Assembly (NCBI GenBank): GCA_965222725.1
Contig: OZ244969.1
Location: 310,001 to 374,000 of the forward strand
DNA: 64,000 nucleotides
Source of the DNA: GCA-2748575 sp965222725
Lineage (GTDB): Bacteria > Pseudomonadota > Gammaproteobacteria > Pseudomonadales > Ketobacteraceae
Direction of reading: 5' to 3'
Every line of letters begins with the position of its first letter. The stretch's first letter is position 1. Both the position numbers and the translations under genes were made by a program. The notes beneath the pieces were generated by a model. The model saw nothing but the letters and a program-made list of their open reading frames with translations, ran no database searches and was not told where the DNA came from. Below are positions 1 through 9,672 of the stretch, piece after piece.

Positions 1-1
1 A

Positions 2-1753
2 ATGAACTTTCTGGTACGGCAGGGGCTGGCGCAATATCAGCCGGGCTATGACAGCGAGGGTGTATTGAGCTTGTCCGCACTGGGTAAACTCTGGCTGGCG
101 TTTATCGGTCCGGCAGATAACGAAGCATTACTGCAACAGGTAATTCACTGGTTGTGCGAACATAACCAGTATGAGCGGGCAATACCGGTACTGTTGGCGC
201 AAAAGCGTACCAACGCAGTTGAACAGCTATTATTGAAAGCCGGCGACAGACTGGTGTCCCGGCTGCGCACCCATGACCTGTATCGCTGGATCAGCCAACT
301 GGATAACCTGTGTCACATTCAGCACCCCTGCCTGTTACTGCTGGCCACGCGTACATTATTCTACGAAGGCCGGCTCCATGAACTGAACTCGTATTTCCGG
401 CGTTTGCAACAGGCCGTAACGGAACAAAGCCTTGCCCGACTGCAGTCAGAATTATCACCCCGTGACTATTCCCGGTTTCTGTCGGAATACCAGCTTTGCT
501 GCACAGCCCTGAAAATAGATCCCGGCATTGCCGGCCAAACGGCTCAGCTTTCCGACAACAGTTTTCATCAGGAGAATACCTGCACTCTGCTCAATAAAAG
601 CCTGCAACTGGCAGAAAAAGGTGATCTGAATACAGCAATCCCCATGCTGCAAGCCGGGATCGACAAAACCGGCGCCAGCGAAGAAACGCCGCTCCACATG
701 ATGTTTTCACTCATCTATATCTGGGTGCTGGTATTGTCCTGCAATCTGGAGCGCGCGGAAGCTTTTATCAAAGAGTTACATGGAAAACTCCGACAAACCC
801 GGGTGGTGTATCTGGCAGCCTGCGACTGGCTGGATGTGATGGAACTGCTACTGCTAAGAATCAAAGGCGACACCAACACACTGCAGAAAAAACTTCCGCA
901 CCTGCTGACCACGGAAGCCTTTACCAACGATTTCCAGAAACACTACCTGCTGCTGAACCTGGAGGCGGACCTTTATCTGGTAAAACAAAACCTGTACGAA
1001 GCCCGCCGCAGTATTTGCCAACTGGAAAACCTGCAATCAACCAGCAGCAAACAAAGCTACTGGATGGCAACCGCCGACACCATGAAAACAGTGCTCACCG
1101 GCCTTGATAAAAATCGCGACTCTACAAGTGAATTCACCGAAAGCAGTAACGGCCTGGCAGAGCAAACCAGACTCTTATGGCAGCAAAAACAGAAGATGTA
1201 CCATCAACCCTTATATGTACCGCTGGCCACACTGGAGCCTTTACACGAACAACTCGTGAAAGACGGCCAGTGGCTCAGGGTAATGGAACTGGATGTAATG
1301 CGGGCCGTGTGCCTGCACCGACAAAAGCGCCGCCGGGAAGCCGCCAGCCTGTTTGAACGGCTCTTTACCAGCCTGGAAAACAAAGCCTGCCTGGGGGTGC
1401 TGCTGGACCCGTTCCTGTTGTGGGGAGAATTACTGCACGCGGTAACGCAACCGGCCATTAAAACCAAAGCTCTGGCGCTCTACCGCAACGCCCGTGAGTT
1501 TGAACCGGCGCACACCAGAAGCAGAACCAGCCCAATAGTAGCCCCACCCTACGAACCCCTGAGCCCACGGGAAAAACAGGTGCTGGAACTCATCGTTGCC
1601 GGCCATTCCAGCCAGGCCATGGCAGATCAGCTTTGTATATCGGTTACCACGGTAAGAAGCCACATTCAGAATATTTACCGTAAACTGGCGGTGTATAACA
1701 GAGCGGAAGCGACGGCGGTGGCGATTAAAAATGGTTTGGTTGATAGTGCCTGA
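2..1753 (+). CDS. LuxR-family transcriptional regulator, MalT-like (5' end outside window)
   Basis: The last ~65 residues form a LuxR/GerE helix-turn-helix (LSPREKQVLELIVAG ... TTVRSHIQNIYRKL), a DNA-binding domain. The ~450 residues before it are helical and Leu/Ala-rich, like the TPR-type region of MalT-class (LAL) regulators. Proteins of this class are usually near 900 residues with an N-terminal STAND ATPase. Only ~583 codons lie in the window and no P-loop is visible, so the true start is probably upstream of base 1 and the ATG at base 2 is probably internal. The target genes cannot be told from the sequence. The next gene is convergent. Confidence 0.85.
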   Translation: MNFLVRQGLAQYQPGYDSEGVLSLSALGKLWLAFIGPADNEALLQQVIHWLCEHNQYERAIPVLLAQKRTNAVEQLLLKAGDRLVSRLRTHDLYRWISQLDNLCHIQHPCLLLLATRTLFYEGRLHELNSYFRRLQQAVTEQSLARLQSELSPRDYSRFLSEYQLCCTALKIDPGIAGQTAQLSDNSFHQENTCTLLNKSLQLAEKGDLNTAIPMLQAGIDKTGASEETPLHMMFSLIYIWVLVLSCNLERAEAFIKELHGKLRQTRVVYLAACDWLDVMELLLLRIKGDTNTLQKKLPHLLTTEAFTNDFQKHYLLLNLEADLYLVKQNLYEARRSICQLENLQSTSSKQSYWMATADTMKTVLTGLDKNRDSTSEFTESSNGLAEQTRLLWQQKQKMYHQPLYVPLATLEPLHEQLVKDGQWLRVMELDVMRAVCLHRQKRRREAASLFERLFTSLENKACLGVLLDPFLLWGELLHAVTQPAIKTKALALYRNAREFEPAHTRSRTSPIVAPPYEPLSPREKQVLELIVAGHSSQAMADQLCISVTTVRSHIQNIYRKLAVYNRAEATAVAIKNGLVDSA

Positions 1754-1773
1754 AGCGTCAACCACCGGAAGCC

Positions 1774-2523
1774 CTAGAACAACTTCCTGATCTGATACCG
1801 CAACAATCCGGATTTATCCGCTTTATCCAGCTCCCCTATTGCAGCCATACGCTTTTTCAAAGTGGACTTCTTCACTGCGTTCCGAAAAAAACCACCAATG
1901 GCATTGTCACAGGTAGGCGTAACAAAACGAAAAGCAGAAGCAAACGCCCCATCAGCATCCCCCTCCTTCATCAACGCGGAATTTTTCAGTTCCTTCCAGG
2001 CCACGGTATTCACCACCAGCACGCCATCTTCCGCCAGATTCTGCTTCAGCAAATCACACCAGTCATCATCCAGCGCAATAGCACGTACCGGTTCGCCGTT
2101 ACAGTGGCCGTACAGGTCGTCAATGATCATATCAAAGGGCGGTCCCTGGTAACGTTCCAGCCAGGCTTTGGCGTCGTCCTCGTAGAGCACCATATTGCTG
2201 TCGTTCAACTGAAAATATTCCCGGGCCACGTGCAGATGTATGCCGCTCAGCTCAACCCCGATCATTAGCCCCGGCTGCACCCAGCGCTTCAGCTGATGCA
2301 AAACGGCACCACCACCGACGCCCAACAGCAATACGCGCTGAATCTGTTGCGGCGGTAAAAACAGGGCTGGCATAGTGAGCAAATCCCAGACGCTGCTGGT
2401 TACCGGTCGTTCCGGGTTGTACTGGGAATGCAGTACACCGTTGCTGTAAAGGCGCACGGAACGCCCCGCCTGTTTTACCTGATAACAGGTATCACCGTCC
2501 TGATGTTGCCATAACGTTGCCAA
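1774..2523 (-). CDS. Spermidine synthase-like SAM-binding protein
   Basis: This is a 249-residue protein with a Rossmann methyltransferase core: a glycine-rich nucleotide loop (LLLGVGGGAVLHQL, about residues 65-78), an acidic ribose-binding strand end (IGVEL) and a DMIIDDLYG strand. The layout matches the spermine/spermidine synthase-like family, which transfers aminopropyl or methyl groups, but the substrate is unknown. The start is a TTG only 3 nt after the tcdA stop, with the ribosome-binding region inside the end of tcdA, so translational coupling is likely. The N-terminal beta domain is shorter than in true SpeE, so this may be one of the many SpeE-like orphan proteins. The family is fairly sure, the reaction is not. 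Confidence 0.75.
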   Translation of the reverse strand: MATLWQHQDGDTCYQVKQAGRSVRLYSNGVLHSQYNPERPVTSSVWDLLTMPALFLPPQQIQRVLLLGVGGGAVLHQLKRWVQPGLMIGVELSGIHLHVAREYFQLNDSNMVLYEDDAKAWLERYQGPPFDMIIDDLYGHCNGEPVRAIALDDDWCDLLKQNLAEDGVLVVNTVAWKELKNSALMKEGDADGAFASAFRFVTPTCDNAIGGFFRNAVKKSTLKKRMAAIGELDKADKSGLLRYQIRKLF

Positions 2524-2526
2524 GTG

Positions 2527-3333
2527 TTAATTCCGCTCCGCCTTACGCACCAGTTTTTCGATTACCTTGGCGGCTGCCACAAAACCAAAGGTGGCGGTTA
2601 CCATGGTGGCGGCACCAAAGCCGCTGGAACAGTCCAGCCTTGTGCTGCCTTCCATCACGGATTTTTGCTGACACACACTGCCATCGGGTTTGGGGTATTT
2701 GAGTTGTTCCTGAGAATACACGCAGGGCACACTGTAAGTGCGTTTCGGGTTGCGGGAATAGCCATGATGGCGGCGCAACATGGAGCGCACTTTTCTGGCC
2801 AGGGGGTCGTTAAAGGTTTTATTAAGATCCCCCACGGTCACCATGGAAGGGTCCAGCTGGCCGCCGGCGGCTCCGGTGGTCACTATCTTGATTTTCTGGC
2901 GCTGGCAGTAGCTGATCATGGCGGCCTTGGAGGTCACACTGTCAATACAGTCGATCACAAAGTCCATGTCTTTGGTAATGAGTGTGGCCAGGTTATCGCG
3001 GGTAATAAAATCCATGACAGGATTAACACGGCAGTCCGGATTGATGGCCTGAATGCGCTTTGCCATGGCCTCTACTTTCAGCTGGCCAATGGTTTCCTGC
3101 TGGGTGTGAATCTGGCGGTTGGTGTTGGTAACGCAGATATCATCCATATCAATCAGGGTAATGGCACCGATACCGGAACGGGCCAGTGCTTCTGCTGCCC
3201 AGCTGCCGACACCACCAATGCCTACCACGCACACGTGGCTGGAACGCAGGGCTTCCAGCCCGGTTAAACCATAGAGCCTGGCAACACCACCAAAGCGATC
3301 ATAATAAGGATCCGGCGTTTCATTCACTGACAT
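2527..3333 (-). CDS. tcdA: tRNA threonylcarbamoyladenosine dehydratase
   Basis: TcdA (CsdL/YgdL) is an E1/ThiF/MoeB-like enzyme. It uses ATP to cyclise t6A to ct6A at position 37 of ANN-decoding tRNAs. The 268-residue protein begins MSVNETPDPYYDRFGGVARL, typical of the family, followed by the dinucleotide loop GIGGVGSWAAEALARSGIG and the strand LIDMDDICVTNTNRQIH. A Cys-Ser-Xn region and a C-terminal hydrophobic segment close the protein, as in E. coli TcdA. A longer frame up to 3411 exists, but the ATG at 3333 gives the conserved N-terminus and overlaps the upstream dipeptidase by 14 bp. It is probably co-transcribed with both neighbours. Confidence 0.93.
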   Translation of the reverse strand: MSVNETPDPYYDRFGGVARLYGLTGLEALRSSHVCVVGIGGVGSWAAEALARSGIGAITLIDMDDICVTNTNRQIHTQQETIGQLKVEAMAKRIQAINPDCRVNPVMDFITRDNLATLITKDMDFVIDCIDSVTSKAAMISYCQRQKIKIVTTGAAGGQLDPSMVTVGDLNKTFNDPLARKVRSMLRRHHGYSRNPKRTYSVPCVYSQEQLKYPKPDGSVCQQKSVMEGSTRLDCSSGFGAATMVTATFGFVAAAKVIEKLVRKAERN

Positions 3334-4519
3334 CCGGCAGCACCTCTGACAAAACACGCACGACATTACCGCCCATGATTTTTGCAATCTCCGGGTCGGT
3401 AAAACCATCATTTTTCAGGGCCTGGGTAATGGCTTCCAGGCGACTGGTATCGAAACCCACTGTCACAGCGCCGTCAAAGTCGGAGCCCAGTCCCACATAG
3501 TCCACGCCCACCAGGTCCGCCACATGGCGAATGGATTTAACAATCTGCAGCGGCGACATGCCGCAGGCAGCGGAAGGCCAGTAACCGATACCCACCACGC
3601 CGCCGGTTTTTGCCACGCCGCGAATATGCTCGTCGGACAGGTTGCGTATGCGGGGGCAAACCGCTTTAACACCGGTGTGGGATACCACCACCGGTTGTTT
3701 GGCAAAGGCCAGGGCTTCGCTGGTGGCAGCTTCAGATGCATGAGCCAGATCCAGTACCACACCATCCTGTTCCATACGGCGAATCAGCTCTTTTCCGAAT
3801 GGGGTTAACCCATACTTTTCCACACCGTGGCGCGAACCCGCCGCTTCCGTATCAAAAAAATGAGTGAGCCCCATCATGCGGTAGCCGGCTTTAACAAAGT
3901 CATCGTAAAGCGAAATTTTACCGTCGATCACCTGCATGCCTTCAAAAGCCAGCAACCCGCCGGTTATGTTTTTACCCTGTTGCTTTTGTTGCACCAGTTG
4001 TTCCAGCTCCTGCTTGCTGGTGATGATTTTAAAAGTGCCTGCGGATGCCGCTTCCACCGCTCGCAATTTTTCTGCCTGATAAAAACCGCGGGCGGGAATA
4101 CTGAACCAGGTACTGACCGGCCAGCGTTGGGAAAACGCCAGCAAACCGAACGCATCCAGGTCCGGATTGTATTCATGGTTGTGGATGGGGCTTACCTGGG
4201 TAACGACACCAAATACCTGCAGGCCGACATTACCCTGCAGCAGACGAGGCACATCCACATGGCCGTGATCACCCTGTTCACTCAGGTCTCTTGCCCATAA
4301 CAGAGGATCCGCATGCATGTCGGCAACAAACAGGCTCTTGTGCAGGCTTTTGGTTTGTTCTGTTACCTCCGGCATTTCCGTCGCTGCCAGTTTTACCAGC
4401 AGTTTCTCACCATAGGCCGGGCCCTTGGCCCACAGATACACCAGTGGTGAACCCAGTACCACCAGCAAAATCGCCGCACTGATTAACACCCTGCGCCTGA
4501 TTCGATCACTCCTGCTCAT
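3320..4519 (-). CDS. Membrane dipeptidase (peptidase M19, renal dipeptidase-like), N-terminally anchored
   Basis: A 399-residue zinc dipeptidase of family M19, which cleaves dipeptides with broad specificity, sometimes with D-amino acids. An N-terminal hydrophobic helix (about residues 11-30) would anchor it with the enzyme facing the periplasm. Metal ligands are visible: HxD in FVADMHADPLLW (H69, D71), the bridging Glu in LLAFEGMQ, a His in VVSHTGVKAVCPRIRNLSD and the family strand VGLGSDFDGA. The length is normal. It is the first gene of a leftward run with tcdA and the SpeE-like gene, overlapping tcdA by 14 bp. Function is well supported; physiological substrates are unknown. Confidence 0.9.
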   Translation of the reverse strand: MSRSDRIRRRVLISAAILLVVLGSPLVYLWAKGPAYGEKLLVKLAATEMPEVTEQTKSLHKSLFVADMHADPLLWARDLSEQGDHGHVDVPRLLQGNVGLQVFGVVTQVSPIHNHEYNPDLDAFGLLAFSQRWPVSTWFSIPARGFYQAEKLRAVEAASAGTFKIITSKQELEQLVQQKQQGKNITGGLLAFEGMQVIDGKISLYDDFVKAGYRMMGLTHFFDTEAAGSRHGVEKYGLTPFGKELIRRMEQDGVVLDLAHASEAATSEALAFAKQPVVVSHTGVKAVCPRIRNLSDEHIRGVAKTGGVVGIGYWPSAACGMSPLQIVKSIRHVADLVGVDYVGLGSDFDGAVTVGFDTSRLEAITQALKNDGFTDPEIAKIMGGNVVRVLSEVLPDVSE

Positions 4520-4552
4520 AGACCCTGTCCTTTCATACTCTAACTTCCCTCT

Positions 4553-5197
4553 CTAACTTCCCTGCAGCAAATCCCGCAGCCACTGGGGATTGTCTGATAT
4601 CAGGTTTTTAACGGTATCCACAATGGCCTGGGTTTGCCGGTCTATTTCAAAATTCACCTGTTCACCCAGGGCACGGGTGCCATGCACTGTCACCCGCAGG
4701 GTTTCGGGAATATAACTGACACTGAGCCGGCATTGATCTTTATCCAGATCCGCAATAGTCAGGCTGCAGCCATCCAGGGCAATAAAGCCCTTTTTAAACA
4801 GATACGCCATTGCCCATTCCGGTAACTGGTAGGTTACCCGTCGGTTGTTGTCGCTGTCTTCCACCGCCACAATGGTAGCCATGCCATCCACGTGGCCCGA
4901 TACCAGGTGGCCGCCGATTTCATCCCCCTGCCTGGCAGAGCGTTCCACATTCACCTGATTGCCTTCAGACAAACCACCCAGACTGGTGAGGTTAAGGGTT
5001 TCCTCCATGGCATCAAAGCTTACCAGCGTGCTTTCCTGGCTGGTAACCGTCATACACACACCATTGATGGCAATGCTGGCCCCCAGGGAAATATGGTTTT
5101 CCAGCCCTGCCGGCAGGCGAAGGGTCAGCCGCTGCAGGCCCGGCAGTTTTTCGATGGCCTCAACCGTGGCCATGCCCTGAACAATACCTGTGAACAC
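4553..5197 (-). CDS. ribE: Riboflavin synthase, alpha subunit
   Basis: This 214-residue enzyme dismutates two 6,7-dimethyl-8-ribityllumazine molecules to riboflavin and ArP. The two lumazine-binding barrels are evident: MFTGIVQG at the N-terminus, the domain-1 end DEIGGHLVSGHVDG, and the second barrel with KKGFIALDGCSLTI, IPETL and NFEIDRQTQAIVDTV. It resembles the E. coli-type stand-alone enzyme (named ribC or ribE in different systems). The start is GTG with a strong AGGAGG four bases upstream. No other riboflavin gene adjoins and no FMN riboswitch was recognised upstream. It follows the dipeptidase operon direction but is separate by position (33 bp upstream of it). Confidence 0.95.
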   Translation of the reverse strand: MFTGIVQGMATVEAIEKLPGLQRLTLRLPAGLENHISLGASIAINGVCMTVTSQESTLVSFDAMEETLNLTSLGGLSEGNQVNVERSARQGDEIGGHLVSGHVDGMATIVAVEDSDNNRRVTYQLPEWAMAYLFKKGFIALDGCSLTIADLDKDQCRLSVSYIPETLRVTVHGTRALGEQVNFEIDRQTQAIVDTVKNLISDNPQWLRDLLQGS

Positions 5198-5380
5198 ATT
5201 GCCTCCTTTGAATCGATTTGCACACCTGGCAGAAAGTCACATTTTTTAGCACCACTATGCCGCTACCGGATTTTTTCCGCGCCGCCATAATGAGTTCCAA
5301 GAAGTACAGCAACTCACTTGAATTTTTTAGGTTAAGTTTTTCGTTAATGACTTAATTTTCATTGGAACAGGGATTTTATC

Positions 5381-5638
5381 ATGATGCGTTTTTTTAAGAG
5401 CCGGTCAAACAGCCACACATCAGAAGCCACCGTTATCAGCAACGCCAAGCCCCGCAGCCGGGCAACCGTGGAAGGTATCCGTAAAAAGCTGGCAGACTAC
5501 CAAAAAACCGAAGGGCCTGCCCGCTTTATTCAGCCTCAGGAACTGACCTACCTGAAGAATGGCACCATTCAGTTTGATGCCCCCGGCAGCACCGGTGAAA
5601 TGACGATGGGATTTGCGGTGCCCTTCAGCCTGGTGTAA
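5381..5638 (+). CDS. Small protein of unknown function
   Basis: An 85-residue basic protein that I do not recognise. It begins MMRFFKSRSNS, has a Ser/Arg-rich N-terminus, a short likely helix (VEGIRKKLADYQK) and a beta-like C-terminus (NGTIQFDAPGSTGEMTMGF). Codon use matches surrounding genes, with good third-position GC. A weak ribosome-binding site (CAGGG) precedes two tandem ATGs, and the upstream 180 bp are AT-rich, as expected for a promoter. It stands alone between the divergent ribE and a convergent hydrolase. It is probably expressed; no function is claimed. Confidence 0.6.
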   Translation: MMRFFKSRSNSHTSEATVISNAKPRSRATVEGIRKKLADYQKTEGPARFIQPQELTYLKNGTIQFDAPGSTGEMTMGFAVPFSLV

Positions 5639-5674
5639 GCCAGTCGGGGCACCCTTTTTTGGAAGGGAAGGAAC

Positions 5675-6544
5675 TCAGGCCGGGATGCCTGCCGCCTCCA
5701 TATAATGACCGAACCGGGCCTGCAGTGCCGCCCGCTCGTCGGTTTCCCAGGGGTGAAAACCGGGCCGCAGATAATTCAGGGTTTTGGGTAACAGCGCCCA
5801 TACCAGCCCTTTCGGGCCCCACACCAGTAAACGGGCCTTGCGCCGGTTCTTGCGGTTCCACTGCCCATCGGCTTTCAGCAGGTAAATATGGCGCTTTTTC
5901 ACCTGCCGCATAATATCCAGCAGCGACAACACCAGCCCGATCTGACGTAGTTTGTAACGGCCACCGGCCTGGTGGTACAGGTCATAACATACCGCCTTGT
6001 GCTCCACCTCTTCCAACGCATGATACAGCAGCAAAGAACGAAACGGCTCAGCGGCGTTTTCCAGCAGATCCGGCCGCTGATACAGGAAAATCGAGGCGAT
6101 AGACGCAGTAAAATGCTCCGACGCCGCTGTCATGGAAAGGCGCGCCAGCGGCGAGATATTGTCCCGGGACCACTTCCGCAAATCCCGCAATTCCTTGTCG
6201 TATTCCGGCATGCGATCGTAACCCAGCTGCTCCAGGGCCTCACACCAGGCATCGTGTTCCCGGCCGTGATAGGCCTCCTGACGGATAAACTGCTGAATTT
6301 CCTCATTAAGTTTTTCAGAGAGGCGGGATTTGTTCATCTGGTCGCGGGTATCCCGGGCAGATTCAATAAAAAAACGCTCCCCTTCGGGAAAGGTCGCCTG
6401 CAGCGCATTAAAGAAGTGGGTAACAACGGGATCGTTACTGTGCCAGTAACGGTTCTTTTTCATGGCCTCCAGATAATCGAAGTGCACTTCGCGGGCCTTG
6501 ATGGTCAGGTTTTCCGGAGTTCTCAGTTTTGGCATAGCACCCAT
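5675..6544 (-). CDS. Predicted metal-dependent hydrolase (PF10118-type)
   Basis: A 289-residue, largely helical protein of the family annotated as 'predicted metal-dependent hydrolase'. It shows the family's acidic/His helix pairs: RQEAYHGREHDAWCEAL, TAASEHFTASIA and LLYHALEEVEHKAVCYD. These E-x-x-H patterns look like a ferritin-like di-metal site rather than a classic hydrolase, and the activity remains unproven. A longer frame reaches 6613, but the ATG at 6544 is preceded by GAGGG at good spacing and starts MGAMPKLRTPENLTIKAR, so I chose it. The hydrophobic segment near residues 245-260 may be membrane-associated. Convergent with the small gene at 5381. Confidence 0.78.
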   Translation of the reverse strand: MGAMPKLRTPENLTIKAREVHFDYLEAMKKNRYWHSNDPVVTHFFNALQATFPEGERFFIESARDTRDQMNKSRLSEKLNEEIQQFIRQEAYHGREHDAWCEALEQLGYDRMPEYDKELRDLRKWSRDNISPLARLSMTAASEHFTASIASIFLYQRPDLLENAAEPFRSLLLYHALEEVEHKAVCYDLYHQAGGRYKLRQIGLVLSLLDIMRQVKKRHIYLLKADGQWNRKNRRKARLLVWGPKGLVWALLPKTLNYLRPGFHPWETDERAALQARFGHYMEAAGIPA

Positions 6545-6744
6545 AGACTTTCCCTCACTGCTGCGGCTAATACGTAGGATTTGTGGTTTAAACCGATAAT
6601 CAAAAAGCCCCACGGGAAAAACACTTTTTGTGAGACTACCTGGTCAGTGTATCCTAAACCTTCGGAATATCAGGGGGTTGCGGCGTCAAAGATTTGTGGG
6701 TCAGCGACATTCTGAGGCTGTTTTTTTGATCTAGACTTGAATAC

Positions 6745-9672
6745 ATGCCGCTAACGAATAAAAACGCTCCGACATTAAGATACAACATCTTGTTTTTTAA
6801 GCGTTTATCCACAACCTACCAGGCTGCAGCCCTGAGCCGCCGCCACTGGTGCCCTGGGTTTCAGTTCCGTCTGATGCCGGTTTTGTTGTGCCTGGCGGTT
6901 ATTTCACTGGTTACTTCGGGCCAGGTACAGGCCAATGGCATGAACGCGCTGGTGCAGGAGGCCACCAAACCGAAAACCCGGGTGCTGGTGTGGCAGAACA
7001 ATGAGCCGGATTTTCTGCAGGCCATTGAGCAGGGGCAGCCGGTCGACTGGTCCAAACCCAGTCGCAATACACTCAACCTGGGGTTCAGCAAGGATATCGT
7101 CTGGATTCAGGTGCCGGTGTTTTTACCCAAAAGCGAAACCAATGCCAGGGAGTTTGTGTTTTACCTGGACTACTCGCTGATTGATGACCTGACCCTGGTG
7201 TTACGCCGCAACGGGGCCACCGATGATGTGTATCACACCGGTGATATGCGGCCCTTTGATACCCGCCCCATCAAACACCGCACTTATGCCATGCCATTCA
7301 CCCTGGCACCCGGGGAGGAAGCCACCATCTATCTGCGGGCGGAAGCCACAGACACCTTGCAGTTTCCCATCATGATCTATACCGAAGAGCGTTTCGATTA
7401 CCACCGCACCCGGGAACAGTATGTGCTGGGCGCCTACTATGGTGCGCTGACCATCATGATTACCTTTATGTTGTTCCTGTATTTTGTGCTGCGGGAAGTG
7501 ACCCTGCTGTACTTTGCCGGTTTTACCTTTACGGTGATATTGCTTACCGCCTGCCTGTACGGCGATACGCTGCATGCCTACAACGACCTGAATCCCCACC
7601 TGAACAAATGGTTCCGGGTGTTTGCGCTGGTGATCGGCGCCGTAGCCATGGGACTGTTTACCCGGGAGTACCTGAACACCGCCGAGTTTATGCCCCGAAT
7701 CTATCGGGCCATTACCATCATCATCAAATGCAGCCTGGTTTATGCCGTTATCCTGGCCTTTCTGCCCTTTTTCTATGCCATTCAGTTATCGCTGGCGCTG
7801 GCTGCCTTTCTGTCGATTTTTGCGTTTGTAACCGGCGTTATGGCCCTGCGGTTTGACTATCCTCCAGCCCGCTATTTTATGCTGGGCTGGATTGTGTTTT
7901 TAACCGGAGGCCTTGCCAATGTGCTCCGTGCGTTTTCCATTGCGCCCACCAATCTGTTCACCGAATATGGCGTGCAGTTTGGTGCGGTGTTTAATGTGGT
8001 CACCGTGGCACTGGGGATTGCCCAGCGCTTTACCACAGAACGACGGCGGCTGTTTTCCCTGGAAAAATCCGCCCAGGAGGAACGCCACAAGAAAGAACAG
8101 GCCCAGGCGGAAGTGCGTGCCAAAAGTCAGTTCCTTGCCAACATGAGTCACGAAATCCGTACCCCCATGAACGGCGTACTGGGCATTACCAACCTGTTAA
8201 AAGACACGCCGCTGAACCCGCAGCAAACCCAGTATGTAAAAACCATTGAAAATTCCGGCAACGCCCTGCTCACCATCATCAACGACATTCTGGATTACTC
8301 GAAAATTGAAGCCGGGAAAATGACCCTGGAACGGATCGAATTCAATGTGGATGAACTGGTGAGTGAAGCCAGCTCCCTGTTTGCGTCGGTGGCGGATGAA
8401 AAGGGGCTGGACTTTCATGTGGTGTGCAAGAGTGCATTGCCGTCGATCATTTACAGCGACCCCATACGAATTCGTCAGGTACTACTGAATTTACTGTCTA
8501 ACGCCGTGAAATTTACCGGGCAAGGATCCATTACTATCGAGTATGAAACGGATACCGGCGGCAACCTGCCCATGATCCGCTTTTCGGTGATTGATACCGG
8601 CATTGGCCTGACCCGCGACCAGCAGGATTCGCTGTTCCAGTCCTTTGTGCAGGCAGACACATCCACTACCCGGCAGTTCGGCGGCACCGGTCTGGGCCTT
8701 TCTATCAGCCAGAAACTCTGCGAGTTAATGGGCGGGAAAATTCATGTCAGCAGCGAATACGGCCAAGGTTCCTGTTTCAGTTTCAGTGTGCAAACCAATA
8801 TCGATTCCATGCCACCCAATCACATTCTGGCGTTCAAACAGAAATACCTTGGCATGTTCCGGGATCGTCGCATTATGGTAGCCGACACCCATGGCCGAAC
8901 CCTTACCAGCCTGCAGCTAAGGTTCAGCCAGTGGCAGTGCGACTGCAACACCTTTACCAGTAACGAACTGCTGCTGGAAAACCTGGCCCCCGACAACGAA
9001 CCCCTTGCCATTATTCTTGACTATGATCCGTTGCACGCCGATCCACGTCAGATGGAAAGCACCCTGACCCAGCTGAGCCAGATACAGGCACCGGTAATTT
9101 TCAGCGCATCAACCATGATCAAGCCCAATATCGATGAACAACAATTCCACCAGCCCATTCGCATTGTGGAAAAGCCTCTGAGTTTCTATCGGGTGTACGC
9201 CATGATAGAGGAATGCCTGTCGGATCAGCAGGAACGCCAACAGGTACAAACCCGTAACGATGAACTGGCCAACCTGACGGTGCTAGTGGCGGAAGATAAC
9301 AAGGTAAACCAGATGGTGATCAAGGGTATGCTCAAGCGGCTGGGAATCAAACCCACCATGTGTGACAACGGCCAGGAATGCCTGGAAAAAGTGGCCATGC
9401 TGAAACAGGTGGACTGCATTATTATGGACTGCGAGATGCCGGTGCTGGACGGCTACGATGCCACCAGCAATATCCGCGAACTGAAGGACATTACCCAACC
9501 GGTGATTATCGGCTTAAGCGCCAACGCCCTGAAAGAGCAAGAGGAAAAAGCCCTGGCCCACGGCATGAATATCTATCTGCGCAAGCCGGTGGACTATGAC
9601 CAGTTAAAAGCGGTGATGCTGGATTTCTTTCTGCAGCCGGAACCGGAGCAGGTAGCCCGGTCCCGGGGGTGA
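6745..9672 (+). CDS. 7TMR-DISM hybrid sensor histidine kinase with receiver domain
   Basis: A 975-residue inner-membrane sensor. In order: signal sequence (hydrophobic stretch ~44-60), periplasmic 7TMR-DISMED2 beta-domain (~75-210), seven-helix 7TMR-DISM module (~215-420), coiled coil, HisKA with phospho-acceptor H469 in ANMSHEIRTPMNGVLG, HATPase with NLLSNAVKFTG and FGGTGLGLSI, then two receiver-like domains. The last receiver is canonical (VAEDNKVN, phospho-acceptor D895 in IIMDCEMPVLDGYDA, Lys in LRKPV). The first (~710-830) keeps only parts of the fold and lacks a clear Asp pocket. No strong Shine-Dalgarno precedes the ATG at 6745; an in-frame ATG at 6874 would start right at the signal peptide and is a possible alternative. 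The output partner is not adjacent. Confidence 0.92.
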   Translation: MPLTNKNAPTLRYNILFFKRLSTTYQAAALSRRHWCPGFQFRLMPVLLCLAVISLVTSGQVQANGMNALVQEATKPKTRVLVWQNNEPDFLQAIEQGQPVDWSKPSRNTLNLGFSKDIVWIQVPVFLPKSETNAREFVFYLDYSLIDDLTLVLRRNGATDDVYHTGDMRPFDTRPIKHRTYAMPFTLAPGEEATIYLRAEATDTLQFPIMIYTEERFDYHRTREQYVLGAYYGALTIMITFMLFLYFVLREVTLLYFAGFTFTVILLTACLYGDTLHAYNDLNPHLNKWFRVFALVIGAVAMGLFTREYLNTAEFMPRIYRAITIIIKCSLVYAVILAFLPFFYAIQLSLALAAFLSIFAFVTGVMALRFDYPPARYFMLGWIVFLTGGLANVLRAFSIAPTNLFTEYGVQFGAVFNVVTVALGIAQRFTTERRRLFSLEKSAQEERHKKEQAQAEVRAKSQFLANMSHEIRTPMNGVLGITNLLKDTPLNPQQTQYVKTIENSGNALLTIINDILDYSKIEAGKMTLERIEFNVDELVSEASSLFASVADEKGLDFHVVCKSALPSIIYSDPIRIRQVLLNLLSNAVKFTGQGSITIEYETDTGGNLPMIRFSVIDTGIGLTRDQQDSLFQSFVQADTSTTRQFGGTGLGLSISQKLCELMGGKIHVSSEYGQGSCFSFSVQTNIDSMPPNHILAFKQKYLGMFRDRRIMVADTHGRTLTSLQLRFSQWQCDCNTFTSNELLLENLAPDNEPLAIILDYDPLHADPRQMESTLTQLSQIQAPVIFSASTMIKPNIDEQQFHQPIRIVEKPLSFYRVYAMIEECLSDQQERQQVQTRNDELANLTVLVAEDNKVNQMVIKGMLKRLGIKPTMCDNGQECLEKVAMLKQVDCIIMDCEMPVLDGYDATSNIRELKDITQPVIIGLSANALKEQEEKALAHGMNIYLRKPVDYDQLKAVMLDFFLQPEPEQVARSRG

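Noticed and set aside
5198..5380. FMN riboswitch upstream of riboflavin synthase
   Set aside because: Looked for the conserved RFN element; the 183 bp upstream are AT-rich with no matching conserved boxes.
6725..6744. Shared CTAGACTT promoter-like motif before sensor genes (also near 32266, and loosely near 30945 and 26165)
   Set aside because: Only two exact cases and two loose ones, with unequal distance to the starts; too weak to call a promoter class by eye.
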